From NCBI GenBank assembly GCA_052143655.1, contig JBKQSL010000107.1, positions 5,354 to 69,353 of the forward strand: 64,000 bases of DNA, in the 5' to 3' direction. The notes below the pieces were generated by a model. It was given only the letters and a program-made list of their open reading frames with translations, did no database searches and was not told the origin of the DNA. The position numbers and the translations under genes are program-made. Position 1 is the stretch's first letter, and each line of letters starts with the position of its first letter. Source of the stretch: CAVSUR01 sp052143655 (GTDB lineage: Bacteria; Actinomycetota; Actinomycetes; Streptosporangiales; Streptosporangiaceae). Below are positions 31,937-41,466 of the stretch, in pieces.

Positions 31937-34528
31937 GTGCCCAATACCACTGGGCTGAACACCGCCGGGCCGGAAGGCACGGGGCCAGGCGGCGGTCATG
32001 CTAGCAACCTCACCCGGGCGGAGGCAGCCGAGCGGGCCCGGCTTCTGACGGTGGACTCCTATCGCGTGCAGCTGGACCTGACCGGCAGCGATACCACGTT
32101 CGGCTCGGTCACCACGGTCAGCTTCCGGTGCACCCGCCCCGGGACAGGCACCTTCATCGACCTGTCCGCGCCGCAGCTGCGCGAGATCACCCTGAACGGG
32201 GCGCAGGTGCCGGTCAGCCGGTTCGACGGCAACCGGATCGCGCTGGACGAGCTAGCCGAGCGCAACGAGCTGCGGGTCGTCGCGGACTGCGCCTACTCGC
32301 GCAGCGGCGAGGGCCTGCACCGGTTCGCCGACCCAGCGGACGGCGCCGTGTACCTGTACTCCGACCTGGAGACCTTCGACGCGCACCGGATCTATGCCTG
32401 CTTCGACCAGCCCGACCTGAAGGCGGCGTTCGAGCTGACGGTCACTGCGCCAGCGGACTGGCGGGTGATCTCCAACGCCGCGCCGGACGGACAGCCGCAG
32501 GACCAGCCGGGCGGCGCCCGGCTGTGGCGGTTCCCCGCTACCGCGGTACTGCCGACATACGTCACCGCGGTCGCGGCCGGCCCCTACCACGAGGTCCGCG
32601 ACTCCCACGACGACATCCCGCTGGGCATCTACTGCCGCCAGTCCCTGGCGCAGTTCCTCGACCCGGACGAGATCTTCGAGGTCACCCGGCAGGGCTTCGG
32701 CTACTTCCACGCGGCGTTCGGCCGCCGCTACCCGTTCGGGAAGTACGACCAGCTGTTCGTGCCCGAGTTCAAGGCCGGCGCGATGGAGAACGCCGGCTGC
32801 GTCACGTTCCTGGAGGACTACATCTTCCGGTCGCGGGTGACCGAGTCGGCCCGCGAAGCGCGGGCCTCGACGATCCTGCACGAGATGGCGCACATGTGGT
32901 TCGGCGACCTGGTCACCATGCGATGGTGGGATGACCTGTGGCTGAACGAGTCGTTCGCCACCTGGGCCGAGAACGTCGCGCAGGCCGAGGCGACCCGCTG
33001 GACCGGCGCCTGGACCACTTTCGCCCAGGTGTGGAAGGCGTGGGCCTACCGGCAGGACCAGCTGCCCTCGACGCACCCGATCGCCGCTGACATCCCCGAC
33101 ATCGCGGCCGTCGAGGTCAACTTCGACGGCATCACCTACGCCAAGGGCGCGGCGGTGCTCAAGCAGCTGGTCGCCTATGTGGGCCGGGACAACTTCCGCA
33201 CCGGAGTCCGCGCCTACTTCGAGCAGCACGCCTACCGCAACGCCACCCTGCACGACCTGCTCGCCGCACTTGAGGCTGCCTCCGGCCGGGACCTGGCGTC
33301 CTGGTCCAAGGCGTGGCTGGAGACCGCGGGCGTCAACACGCTACGCCCCGAGTACGGGGCTGACGCCGACGGCCGGCTGACGGGCTTCGCAGTCCGCCAG
33401 GAGGCCCCGGCCAGCCATCCGGTGCTGCGCCCGCACCGGATCGCGATCGGCCTGTACAACCGGACCGCCGAGGGGCTGACCCGGACCCGGCGGGCCGAGG
33501 TGGACATCACCGGCGAGCGGACCGCAGTGCCCGCGCTGGACGGGGAGCCCGTTCCCGACCTGGTGCTGGTCAACGACGACGACCTCAGCTACGCCAAGAT
33601 CCGGCTCGACGAGCGCTCGCTGGCCACGCTGACCGGCGGGATCGGCACGTTCACCCAGCGGCTGCCGGCCGCGCTGTGCTGGTCGGCGGCCTGGGACATG
33701 GTCCGGGACGGCGAGATGGCCGCCCGCGACTACGTCAGCCTGGTGCTGTCCGGCGCGGACTCGATCGACGGCATCACCGTGCTGCAGACCGTGCTGCGGC
33801 AGGCCGCCGCGGCGGCCCGGCGGTTCGCCGACCAGGGCTGGCGGCCGACCGGGCTGGCGCGGCTCGCCGCGGCGCTGCGCGAGCTGCTGATGGCGGCCCG
33901 GCCCGGCTCTGATCATCAGGTCGCCTACGCCAGCGCGTTCGCCGGCGTTGCCACCAGCCCCGGTGACCTGGCTCTGCTGGCCGCGCTGCTGGACGGCAGC
34001 ACCACGATCGAGGGCCTGGCCGTCGACACCGAGATGCGCTGGCGGCTGCTGCACCGGCTGGTGAGCCGGGGCGCGGCCGGACCGGAGCAGATCGCTGCCG
34101 AGCTGGCCCGGGACGCCACCGACGCGGGCGAGCGGCATGCCGCTAGCTGCCGGGCCGTGATCCCGCAGCCGGAGGCCAAGGAGGTCGCCTGGCAGCAGAT
34201 CGTGTCCGGCACGCTGACGGGCGCCATGTGCCGCGCCACGCTCGCGGGCTTCGCCGCCGCGGACCAGGACGAGCTGCTGGCCCCCTACGCCGAGCGGTAC
34301 TTCGCGGTCGTCGCGGACGTGTGGCGTGACTGGAGCCCGGACATGGCCCAGCGGTTCGCCGAGGATGCCTACCCGAGCAGCGTCATCAGCCAGCAGGCCA
34401 TCGACGACGCCGACGCGTACCTGGCCCGGACCAGCCCGCCGGCCGCGCTGTGCAGGCTGATCACCGAGGGCCGTGACGACACGGCCCGGGCGCTGCGCTG
34501 CCGCCAGCGGGACGCCGCCGCCGGCTGA
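31937..34528 (+). CDS. pepN: Aminopeptidase N (M1 metalloprotease)
   Basis: An 863-residue M1 peptidase that removes N-terminal residues from peptides in the cytoplasm. The exopeptidase motif is GAMEN (FKAGAMENAGCVTF), the zinc motif is HEMAHMWFGDLVT with the third ligand Glu in LWLNESFATW (HExxH-18-E), and the catalytic Tyr region is ITYAKGAAVL. The C-terminal ERAP1-like helical domain runs from about 530 to the end. Length matches actinobacterial PepN. GTG 31937 is used because GGAAGGA lies 9 nt before it; the longer upstream frame is an antisense shadow of the DsbA-like gene. It converges on malQ with a 19-bp gap. Confidence 0.96.
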   Translation: MPNTTGLNTAGPEGTGPGGGHASNLTRAEAAERARLLTVDSYRVQLDLTGSDTTFGSVTTVSFRCTRPGTGTFIDLSAPQLREITLNGAQVPVSRFDGNRIALDELAERNELRVVADCAYSRSGEGLHRFADPADGAVYLYSDLETFDAHRIYACFDQPDLKAAFELTVTAPADWRVISNAAPDGQPQDQPGGARLWRFPATAVLPTYVTAVAAGPYHEVRDSHDDIPLGIYCRQSLAQFLDPDEIFEVTRQGFGYFHAAFGRRYPFGKYDQLFVPEFKAGAMENAGCVTFLEDYIFRSRVTESAREARASTILHEMAHMWFGDLVTMRWWDDLWLNESFATWAENVAQAEATRWTGAWTTFAQVWKAWAYRQDQLPSTHPIAADIPDIAAVEVNFDGITYAKGAAVLKQLVAYVGRDNFRTGVRAYFEQHAYRNATLHDLLAALEAASGRDLASWSKAWLETAGVNTLRPEYGADADGRLTGFAVRQEAPASHPVLRPHRIAIGLYNRTAEGLTRTRRAEVDITGERTAVPALDGEPVPDLVLVNDDDLSYAKIRLDERSLATLTGGIGTFTQRLPAALCWSAAWDMVRDGEMAARDYVSLVLSGADSIDGITVLQTVLRQAAAAARRFADQGWRPTGLARLAAALRELLMAARPGSDHQVAYASAFAGVATSPGDLALLAALLDGSTTIEGLAVDTEMRWRLLHRLVSRGAAGPEQIAAELARDATDAGERHAASCRAVIPQPEAKEVAWQQIVSGTLTGAMCRATLAGFAAADQDELLAPYAERYFAVVADVWRDWSPDMAQRFAEDAYPSSVISQQAIDDADAYLARTSPPAALCRLITEGRDDTARALRCRQRDAAAG

Positions 34529-34547
34529 CCGACAGCGCGACAGGCGG

Positions 34548-36578
34548 TCAGGGCGTCCGGGATGCGTCCCGGGCCAGGCCGTCGCGCACCGCGCTGGTCA
34601 CCTCGTGCACGAGCGGCACGGCCGGCAGGTCCTCCAGCAGGACAGCCCGGCCGTCAGCGTCGCACAGCGGGATCTGCCAGTTCGGGTACTGGTCGCTGGT
34701 GCCGGGCATGTTCTGCGCCCGGGTGTCGCCGACCGCGTCGGCCAGCGAGACGCCGATCAGCACGGCCGGAGTGCGGGCCAGGTAGCCGTACAGGGCCACG
34801 GTGAACTCGGCCGCGCCCGGCAGCGGCCCGGGCGGCAGCAGGCCCGCGCCGACCAGGGCCTCGTGCCAGCGCGTGAGCATCTGCCCGGCGCTCTCCCGCT
34901 CGGTCTCCTCATCCCCGGTCAGCAGGCCCAGCCGGGCCCGGACGCGGACCTGCTCGCCGGTCACGAAGGCCGCCACTGGCGGCAGGTCATGGCTGCCGAC
35001 GGTGGCCATGCAGCCCCGGCGCCAGTGCCGCGGCGCCAGCGGGGAGCCGTCCGGCTCGCGGGCGAACCACAGCAGCATCGTGCCGAGGACGCCGCTGCCG
35101 GCCAGGTACTCGGTGATCCACGGCTGCACCGTGCCGAGGTCCTCGCCGACCGCCACCGCCCCCGCGTGCCCGGCGGCCCGGGCCAGTGCCCGCACCGACG
35201 CATGGTGGTCGTAGCGCACGTAGGCGCCGCGGTCCGGTGACATCCCTTCCGGGATCCACCACAGCCGCATCAGCCCCATCACGTGGTCCACCCGCAGGCC
35301 GCCCGCGTGCCGCAGCACCGCCCCGAACAGCTGCGCCAGCGGCTCGTAGCCTGCCGCCGCCAGCCGCTGCGGATGCCACGGCGGCTGCGCCCAGTCCTGG
35401 CCGAGCTGGTTGAACCCGTCCGGCGGGGCGCCGACGCTGATCCCGCGGACGAAAAGATCCTGGCGCGCCCACGCGTCGGCGCCGCCGGGGTTGGCGCCCA
35501 CGGCCAGGTCCGTGATGATCCCGAGGCTCATCCCCGCCGCCAGCGCGGCCTGCTGGGCGGCGGCCAGCTGCTCGTCGGCCAGCCACTGCAGCCAGGCGTG
35601 GAAGTCCGCCTGCCGCGCCAGCGGGCCGACTGCGATCACCTCGGCGGCGCGCGCCGGGTCGGCCAGCTCGCCCGGCCAGTCCCGCCAGTTTGGCCCGTGC
35701 TGCCCGGCGAGCGCGCACCAGTGCGCCCAGCCGGTCAGCTCGGCTCCCTCGCGCTGGACGAACCCCTGGTAGGCGCGCTCCCGGGCGGCACTGCGCGGGC
35801 GGCCGTAGATGATCCGGAGGGCCGCTCGCTTCGCGGTCCACACGGCGTCCCGGTCGATCAGGTCCGGGACACCGTTGCGGGTGCGCAGCGGCGCCGCCAG
35901 CGCCTGGATCTGCGCCCGCTCAGCCTCGGCCAGCTCGCGGTACTCGGGAATGTCCTCGATGCGCAGGTACAGCGGGCTGACGTACCGGCGGGTCATCGGC
36001 AGGTATGGCGAGGGACTCAGCGGCGGGGCCGGCTCCGCCGCGTGCAGCGGGTTCACCAGGACGAAGTCCGCGCCGAGCCCGGCGGCGCTCCAGGCCGCCA
36101 GGTCAGCCAGGTCGCGCAGGTCCCCGTGCCCCCAGGAGCCGCGCGACCGGACCGAGTACAGCTGCACGGTGAAGCCCCAGGCCTGCCGGTCCGGGAACCG
36201 CGGTGCGGGGTCGCTAGCCGCGTCATCCTGAGCCCGGTCCCGGCTGCCGCCCAGGCTGGTCCCGCCCAGGCTGCCCCCGGCACGGCTGCCCCCGGCACGG
36301 CTACTCCCAGCAGGGCTGCTGCCGTTCAGACCCCCATCCGGGCCACTGTCACCCGGGCTGCCGCCGTCCGGGCTGCCGCCGTCCGCCGACGCGCGCGCCG
36401 ACGCCGGCGCGCCAGCTGGGACGGCCGACGTCGGGGCGCGCTCGGCGGCCGCATCCAGAGCGGCGAGGATCGCCGTGAGCGTCTCCTCACTGACCTCAAC
36501 GGTCTCGTCGCTGGCATTCTTGTACAACGGCGAGATTCCGGCGGCTTCGGCTCGGCGCATGAGATCGGGATCTGTCAT
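34548..36578 (-). CDS. malQ: 4-alpha-glucanotransferase (GH77, amylomaltase)
   Basis: A 676-residue GH77 enzyme that transfers alpha-1,4-glucan chains in maltodextrin/glycogen metabolism. The nucleophile Asp is in GLRVDHVMGL, the acid/base Glu in VAVGEDLGTV, and the third acid in GSHDLPPVAAF. The N-terminus (residues 1-45, ISPLYKNASDETVEVSEE) is the MalQ N domain. Residues about 50-125 are an unusual Ser/Gly/Asp-rich insert built from GGS-type repeats, separating the N domain from the catalytic barrel, probably a flexible linker. The rest has normal family length. No other glycogen genes are adjacent. Confidence 0.95.
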   Translation of the reverse strand: MTDPDLMRRAEAAGISPLYKNASDETVEVSEETLTAILAALDAAAERAPTSAVPAGAPASARASADGGSPDGGSPGDSGPDGGLNGSSPAGSSRAGGSRAGGSLGGTSLGGSRDRAQDDAASDPAPRFPDRQAWGFTVQLYSVRSRGSWGHGDLRDLADLAAWSAAGLGADFVLVNPLHAAEPAPPLSPSPYLPMTRRYVSPLYLRIEDIPEYRELAEAERAQIQALAAPLRTRNGVPDLIDRDAVWTAKRAALRIIYGRPRSAARERAYQGFVQREGAELTGWAHWCALAGQHGPNWRDWPGELADPARAAEVIAVGPLARQADFHAWLQWLADEQLAAAQQAALAAGMSLGIITDLAVGANPGGADAWARQDLFVRGISVGAPPDGFNQLGQDWAQPPWHPQRLAAAGYEPLAQLFGAVLRHAGGLRVDHVMGLMRLWWIPEGMSPDRGAYVRYDHHASVRALARAAGHAGAVAVGEDLGTVQPWITEYLAGSGVLGTMLLWFAREPDGSPLAPRHWRRGCMATVGSHDLPPVAAFVTGEQVRVRARLGLLTGDEETERESAGQMLTRWHEALVGAGLLPPGPLPGAAEFTVALYGYLARTPAVLIGVSLADAVGDTRAQNMPGTSDQYPNWQIPLCDADGRAVLLEDLPAVPLVHEVTSAVRDGLARDASRTP

Positions 36579-36752
36579 GCCCCCATGATTGCCCGCGCGG
36601 GGCCCGCATACGCAGCCCCCCCTGCCGGACTCAGCCAGCCGGGCCAGGCCGACCCCCGTCCGGGTCGGCGGCGGGCGGGCCGCTGCTCCCGGCCGACCGG
36701 GCCAGGCCTACGCCCAGCTCGCCCACTCCCGGCCGATTCCCTGCCCGCCGTG

Positions 36753-36819
36753 GGCCGGCCGCCGTGATCCGGAAGACTTGGCGGTCACCGGCGACGGGAA
36801 CTCCTCGCGATCATGGGCG
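36753..36819. repeat. Dispersed stem-loop repeat, copy 1 (upstream of DUF4037 gene)
   Basis: 67 bp, identical at 64 positions to copy 2 at 38051-38117 in the same orientation. The core from ATGATCC to GATCAT is an imperfect inverted repeat: stems of about 18 bp (15 paired in copy 2) around a loop of about 19 nt. A third, diverged member is at 52999-53051. Confidence 0.85.
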
Positions 36820-36862
36820 TCTTCCCGGAACGCCGGCCGCGCGGCCGGGCAGACTCGTGCGC

Positions 36863-38065
36863 ATGGACCCGCCCTTCGTTCCCGGCCTCGAACTGGCCCG
36901 GCTCTTCTACGCCGAGCAGGTCCGGCCGGTGCTGGACGCCGCGTTCCCTGGCCTGCTGCACTCGGCGGCACTGCTCGGCTGGGGGTCGGACGTGCTCGGT
37001 TACGACACTCCCCGGTCGACCGACCACAACTGGGGGCCCCGGCTGCAGGTATTCCTAGCCGACAGCGACGCCGGGCGGGCCGCGGAAATCACCGACGTGC
37101 TCGCCGGGCAGCTGCCCGCGGTGTTCCGCGGGCAGCCGGTGTTCTTTCCCGAGGCCGACCGGCCTGCGGCGCGGCCGCGGCACTGGGTGATGGTGACCGG
37201 GCTCGGCCGGTGGCTGACCGGGACACTGGAATTCGACCCCCGCCGCGGTGCCGGGCTGCTGGACTGGCTGGCGACGCCGACGCAGCGACTGGCCGAGGTC
37301 ACCGCGGGTGCGGTGTTCCGCGACGGCCTGCCCGCCTTTAGCGCAGCCGTCGCCGGGCCCGGCGATGGCCCGGCCGACCGGGCCGGGCCCGTCGCTGCGC
37401 GCCGGGACGCCGCGGCTACCGGGACGGGCGCGCTGGCGGCGGTCCGGGCGGCGCTCGCCTGGTATCCCGACGACGTGTGGCGCTACGTACTGGCCTGCCA
37501 GTGGCGGCGGATCAGCCAGGAGGCCGCGTTCCCCGGGCGGTGCGCGGAGGCGGGTGATGACCTGGGGTCAGCCGTGATCACTGCCCGGCTGGCCCGCGAC
37601 CTCATGCGCCTGGCGCTGCTGATGCACCGCCGTTACCCGCCCTACAGCAAGTGGCTCGGCACTGCGCTTGCCCGGCTGCCGGGCACCGGGCGGCTGCTGC
37701 GCTCACTCGCCGCCGCGGTAGCCGCAACGACCTGGGCGGCCCGCGAGGACAGCCTCTGCCGGGCGTACGAAATCGTGGTCGCGCTGCACAACCAGCTGGG
37801 ACTGGCCGAGCCGGCGAGGCCCGCGACCACGCGTTTCCATTCCCGGCCGTACCGGGTGCCGTCGGCCGACCGGATCGAGCAGGCGCTGCTGGCCGGGGTC
37901 AGGACGACGCGGATCCGCGCGCTGCCGCCGCCCGGCGCCGCCGACCAGTTCATCGACAGCACCGACGCGCTCGGCAGCCTGCAGCCGCTGCGCTCGGCAG
38001 TCGCGGCTCAGCTTGGCCTCGGCCGCCGGGGTCAGGGGCCGGCCGCTCACGGCCGGCCGCCATGA
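36863..38065 (+). CDS. DUF4037 protein (nucleotidyltransferase-like)
   Basis: A 400-residue protein of the DUF4037 family. LLGWGSDVLGYDTPRSTDHN fits the nucleotidyltransferase-like GS/D pattern at residues about 36-55, and DHNWGPR is the conserved family motif. The helical second half contains YVLACQWRRISQEAAFPGRC, GSAVITARLARDLMRLALL and YSKWLGTAL, all usual for DUF4037. Substrate unknown; related folds transfer nucleotides to antibiotics or RNA. ATG 36863 replaces a longer GTG start that would place repeat copy 1 inside the protein. The stop codon lies inside repeat copy 2, so the two repeats frame the gene exactly. Confidence 0.82.
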   Translation: MDPPFVPGLELARLFYAEQVRPVLDAAFPGLLHSAALLGWGSDVLGYDTPRSTDHNWGPRLQVFLADSDAGRAAEITDVLAGQLPAVFRGQPVFFPEADRPAARPRHWVMVTGLGRWLTGTLEFDPRRGAGLLDWLATPTQRLAEVTAGAVFRDGLPAFSAAVAGPGDGPADRAGPVAARRDAAATGTGALAAVRAALAWYPDDVWRYVLACQWRRISQEAAFPGRCAEAGDDLGSAVITARLARDLMRLALLMHRRYPPYSKWLGTALARLPGTGRLLRSLAAAVAATTWAAREDSLCRAYEIVVALHNQLGLAEPARPATTRFHSRPYRVPSADRIEQALLAGVRTTRIRALPPPGAADQFIDSTDALGSLQPLRSAVAAQLGLGRRGQGPAAHGRPP

Positions 38066-38117
38066 TCCGGAAGACTTAGCGGTCACCGGCGACGGGAACT
38101 CTTCGCGATCATGGGCG
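38051..38117. repeat. Dispersed stem-loop repeat, copy 2 (at the 3' end of DUF4037 gene)
   Basis: Differs from copy 1 at three positions. It holds the last codons and TGA of the DUF4037 gene. CCATGATC at the left pairs with GATCATGG at the right, so it can form a hairpin between the convergent DUF4037 gene and the membrane protein gene. Confidence 0.85.
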
Positions 38118-38154
38118 AACGCGGGCCGGCGGTCGGGCCGGGCCGGGACCTGGG

Positions 38155-38658
38155 TTACGCCGCAGGCGGGCGCGGGGCGAATGCCCGGCCTAGCCAGCAG
38201 CCGACCAGCGCCTGCAAGACGGCCACCAGCACAGTCACGCCGAAGCCGGCCGCTGCGCTGGCAGGCAGGCCAGCGAGGGCCGCGATCGCCCGGGCCGTGG
38301 CCCCGGCCGGCTGGCCGCGCAGCGCCGGCCACCACAGCGGGATTCCCCATCCAGCCACGGCGAGCAGCACGACGGCCGGGACGGCCACCCGCAGCCGCCA
38401 GCCGCCGGCCCGGCTGGCGAACCCGGCCAGCCCGCCGACGACGAACGGCGCGAACCACAGGCCGGCCGCGGCCCCGCCGATCAGCAGCAGCACGCCGGCC
38501 AGCCAGGCCGCCACCCAGGCGGCGACCGGCCCGCGGTGCTGAGGCCGCGCGAACGACGGGCGAAGCGGGACGGGCCGCCGGGGCGCGCCTGGGCCTGGCG
38601 CGGACATCCGGCCGAGCCGGTATGCGCCGGGCTTGCCCAGCCGGCCGGGATCAGGCAT
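38155..38658 (-). CDS. Small polytopic membrane protein
   Basis: A 167-residue protein of unrecognised family. After a Pro/Arg-rich cytoplasmic N-terminus (about 1-50) there are four hydrophobic segments: about 52-75, 76-95, 98-120 and 135-160 (AAWVAAWLAGVLLLIGGAA, LWFAPFVVGGLAGFA, VAVPAVVLLAVAGWGIPLWW, GFGVTVLVAVLQALVGCWLG). ATG 38658 is chosen for GGGAGG 5 nt upstream. It lies 84 bp downstream of the penicillin-acylase-family gene on the same strand, so co-transcription is possible. No function can be assigned. Confidence 0.65.
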   Translation of the reverse strand: MPDPGRLGKPGAYRLGRMSAPGPGAPRRPVPLRPSFARPQHRGPVAAWVAAWLAGVLLLIGGAAAGLWFAPFVVGGLAGFASRAGGWRLRVAVPAVVLLAVAGWGIPLWWPALRGQPAGATARAIAALAGLPASAAAGFGVTVLVAVLQALVGCWLGRAFAPRPPAA

Positions 38659-38742
38659 GCCCGCCTCCCGAGAGGGACACCGAATCCGCCGCTGGCCGGC
38701 TAACGCAGGCGGCACGCACCGCGCCGCGCGCGGATCGGCCTG

Positions 38743-41466
38743 TCACGGGCGCAGCTCCCAGCGGATCGGGCCGGATGTGCGGCCGGCCGGCGGGACCGGC
38801 AGGTACCGGCCGTTCCACCAGTCGGAGATCAGGTTCTCGTACCACGGCGAGGCCGGGTTCTCGCTCTGCCCGCCCGGGTAGATGCCCTCCGCCACGGGGA
38901 CGCCGGGCGCCGACCAGCCGGCGATCATCCGCCAGCTCGGGCCCTGGCGGGCGATAAGGCCGCCGTCAGCCGCATCCACCGTGAACGGGTCGCCGCCGGC
39001 CGGCCTGGGCCCGTAGCCGAGTGCGGCCGCCTGGGTCAGTGCGGGGAACTGCCTGCTGTGCAGCCGGCCCCAGGCCCAGCTGCCGGGCGAGCCGCCCAGC
39101 CGGGCGTGCAGGTGACCGACCGCGGCCGCGAACGCGGCCCGCATCGCGGCGGCGGCGTCCCGGGCCGGGCCGCCGGGCGGGGTGAACGCGGGGTTCCGCT
39201 GGTCGTGCAGGGTCCAGGCCTCGAGCACCTGGTCAAGGCTGGCCTGGTCGGCGGAGACCGACAGGCCGTGCCGGTCGGTGCCGACCGGCACGTGCCGCGC
39301 CGACCACCACGGCCTGAACACCGCCGACAGGTAATCGCCCCAGAACGTCCACCACAGCGAGGCGGCCGCCGAGCCGGCGGTCATCGACTCGTTCCAGCCC
39401 GCCATCAGCTGCACCGCCTGCCGCTGCTGGCCTGCCAGCGGCGGCTGCCGCAGCGCGGCCAGCAGCCGGGGCACGATCCGCACCGCCAGCCGGTCGGTCA
39501 GGCTGGTCTGCAGGGCCGCGAAGCTGGCCGGCCGCATCCCGGAATGAGCGGTCAGGTAGGCGTACTCCTCGCTGGCCCGGTAGCCGGGATCGAAGTCGTT
39601 GGCCGTGGTGCCGATGAAGTAGGGGTAGGAACCGCTGACCGGTCGCTGGTTCGCTGTCGCGACGACATGGCCCGGCGGGTCGTAGACCTGCGGGATCGCC
39701 GTGTACGGGATGACCCCGGCGACGTCGTCGGCACCGGTGCCGGACAGCGGCAGCCAGGGCTGGCCGTGGCGGACCAGCGGACAGTACCCGGCCGAGATCG
39801 CGCCGATGTTGCCCCGGTCGTCGGCGTAGACGAAGTTCTGGGTGGGCGCCCGCCAGCTGGCCAGGGCCGCGCGGAACTGGGCGAAGCTGCTGGCGGTGTT
39901 GATGGCCAGCAGCCCCGCCACGTCGGGCGAGGGCACGTTGCCCATCCAGTCGACGGCCTCGGTCTGCCCGGCCTGCGTCATGATCGGCCCGTGCACGGTC
40001 GTGCGCACGGTCAGGCGCTCGGTGGCGGCGCCGCGCACCGGGATCGAGTAGCGGTACTCGCCCATCGCGCGCCACCGGCCCCGCCAGAAATACTGCCCGG
40101 GCCGCCGCGGGCTGGTGCGCTCGGTGTAGAAGAGCGTGGACTGGTTCTGCGTGTCGGTCAGCGACCAGGCGATGTGCTGGTTGTGCCCGATCAGGACGGC
40201 GGGCAGGCCCGGCACGCTGACCCCGGTGACGGCCAGCCCCGGCGCCGACATGGCCACCTGGTACCAGACCGACGGCAGCGTCTGCGGCAGGTGCGGATCG
40301 CCGGCCAGCAGCGCGCGCCCGCCGGCGACCCTCGGGCCGTTCGCGGCCCAGGCGTTGCTGTCCGGGTAACTGTGCAGCTGGCCTGGCGGCAGCGCGCGCA
40401 CCTGGGCCAGCAGGTCCGCGGCTGCCCGCGCCACGGAGCGGGACACCCGGCCCGGCCGCGGCCAGGCGGCAGCCGCCGGCCCGGACCGGCTCCCGGCGGC
40501 CCGCCTCCGCACAGCGAGCCCCCGGACAGCCGGAACCCGGACAGCCGGAACCCGGACAGCCGGAACCCGGACAGCCGGAACCCGCTCAGCGGCGGTCCGG
40601 GCCCCCGGCCCGCGGCCGGCCGTCCCGGCGGAGGTCACCACCGCCCCGCTCGTGACCAGCGGAGCGATGCCGCGATTGCGGTACGGCCCGGGGTCGTAAG
40701 GGTTCTGCTGGTTGGCCGGCCGGACCGGGAACCAGGCCATGGTCCGCCAGATCCCCAGCGACCGGTCCAGCAGTGCGTAGTCCAGCGGCATGGTCGTGAA
40801 GTCGAGTTCCTGGGTCAGGTCGCCCTGCACCGCCAGGCTGTCGACCGGCGTCCAGTCGGACGGGTAGACGCCCGTCATCGAGAACAGCGCCGGCCACTGC
40901 CCGCTGGCGCGGGCCCGGGCCAGGTAGTCGTTGACGCCGCGGGCGTACCCGAGCAGCGCCTGCGCGGCCGGGCTGGACCGCGGCGTGTCCGCCCATTCCC
41001 GCCGGGCCGTGCGCAGCAGGCCGAGCCGCAGCTCGAACTTGTCGGAGGCCACCGCCGCCGGCCCGGCCAGCTGGGCCAGCCGGCCCTCGGCGAGCCTGCG
41101 CTCCAGGTCCATCTCGCCGAGCCGGAACTCCGCGTGCAGGTAGCCCAGGGCCAGCGCCGCATCATCGGTGCTGGCGGCCGTGATCGAGGCCAGGCCCTCG
41201 CGGGTGAACGTGACCCGCGCCGGATGCGCCAGCCCGGCCACGGTCAGCGTCTGCGAGCCGGGCAGCGTGCCCCCGGCCGCGGACGTCCAGGCGCCGTGCC
41301 AGGGGTCCAGGGCCGGGCCGAGCGGGGGCACCGTGCCGTAGCCCGCGGCGAGCAGCGCGAGCAGCGCGGCGCTGACGCATGCGGCGACAGCCACCCCGGC
41401 GCCGCGCCGGATCCGCCGCGGCCACTCCGGCCGGCCGGCCGGCCGGAAAGCGCGGGGCTGCACCAC
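38743..41466 (-). CDS. Penicillin acylase family N-terminal-nucleophile amidohydrolase
   Basis: A 907-residue precursor with an N-terminal membrane anchor or signal (about 20-42). Alpha-chain motifs are GYLHAEFRLGEMDLERRLAEG and GYARGVNDYL. The beta chain should begin at Ser370 in PDSNAWAANG, the nucleophile exposed by autocleavage, followed by LLAGDPHLPQTLPSVWYQ and GVSVPGLPAVLIGHN. The catalytic/oxyanion Asn region is ATANQRP. Such enzymes hydrolyse amides such as penicillins, acyl-homoserine lactones or lipopeptides; the substrate is unknown. GTG 41466 is chosen because GGAGG lies 7 nt upstream. A 15-bp tandem repeat sits in the spacer before the nucleophile. Confidence 0.92.
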   Translation of the reverse strand: MVQPRAFRPAGRPEWPRRIRRGAGVAVAACVSAALLALLAAGYGTVPPLGPALDPWHGAWTSAAGGTLPGSQTLTVAGLAHPARVTFTREGLASITAASTDDAALALGYLHAEFRLGEMDLERRLAEGRLAQLAGPAAVASDKFELRLGLLRTARREWADTPRSSPAAQALLGYARGVNDYLARARASGQWPALFSMTGVYPSDWTPVDSLAVQGDLTQELDFTTMPLDYALLDRSLGIWRTMAWFPVRPANQQNPYDPGPYRNRGIAPLVTSGAVVTSAGTAGRGPGARTAAERVPAVRVPAVRVPAVRVPAVRGLAVRRRAAGSRSGPAAAAWPRPGRVSRSVARAAADLLAQVRALPPGQLHSYPDSNAWAANGPRVAGGRALLAGDPHLPQTLPSVWYQVAMSAPGLAVTGVSVPGLPAVLIGHNQHIAWSLTDTQNQSTLFYTERTSPRRPGQYFWRGRWRAMGEYRYSIPVRGAATERLTVRTTVHGPIMTQAGQTEAVDWMGNVPSPDVAGLLAINTASSFAQFRAALASWRAPTQNFVYADDRGNIGAISAGYCPLVRHGQPWLPLSGTGADDVAGVIPYTAIPQVYDPPGHVVATANQRPVSGSYPYFIGTTANDFDPGYRASEEYAYLTAHSGMRPASFAALQTSLTDRLAVRIVPRLLAALRQPPLAGQQRQAVQLMAGWNESMTAGSAAASLWWTFWGDYLSAVFRPWWSARHVPVGTDRHGLSVSADQASLDQVLEAWTLHDQRNPAFTPPGGPARDAAAAMRAAFAAAVGHLHARLGGSPGSWAWGRLHSRQFPALTQAAALGYGPRPAGGDPFTVDAADGGLIARQGPSWRMIAGWSAPGVPVAEGIYPGGQSENPASPWYENLISDWWNGRYLPVPPAGRTSGPIRWELRP
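40521..40590 (-). repeat. 15-bp tandem repeat encoding VPAVR in the acylase spacer
   Basis: Three exact 15-bp units (40531-40575) flanked by partial ones. They are in frame and encode repeated VPAVR. They fall in the linker removed between alpha and beta chains, where length change is tolerated. Confidence 0.9.

Noticed and set aside
36753..38117. An insertion sequence with DUF4037 as its transposase
   Set aside because: The repeats are direct, not terminal inverted, and DUF4037 has no transposase motifs. Each copy is its own hairpin.
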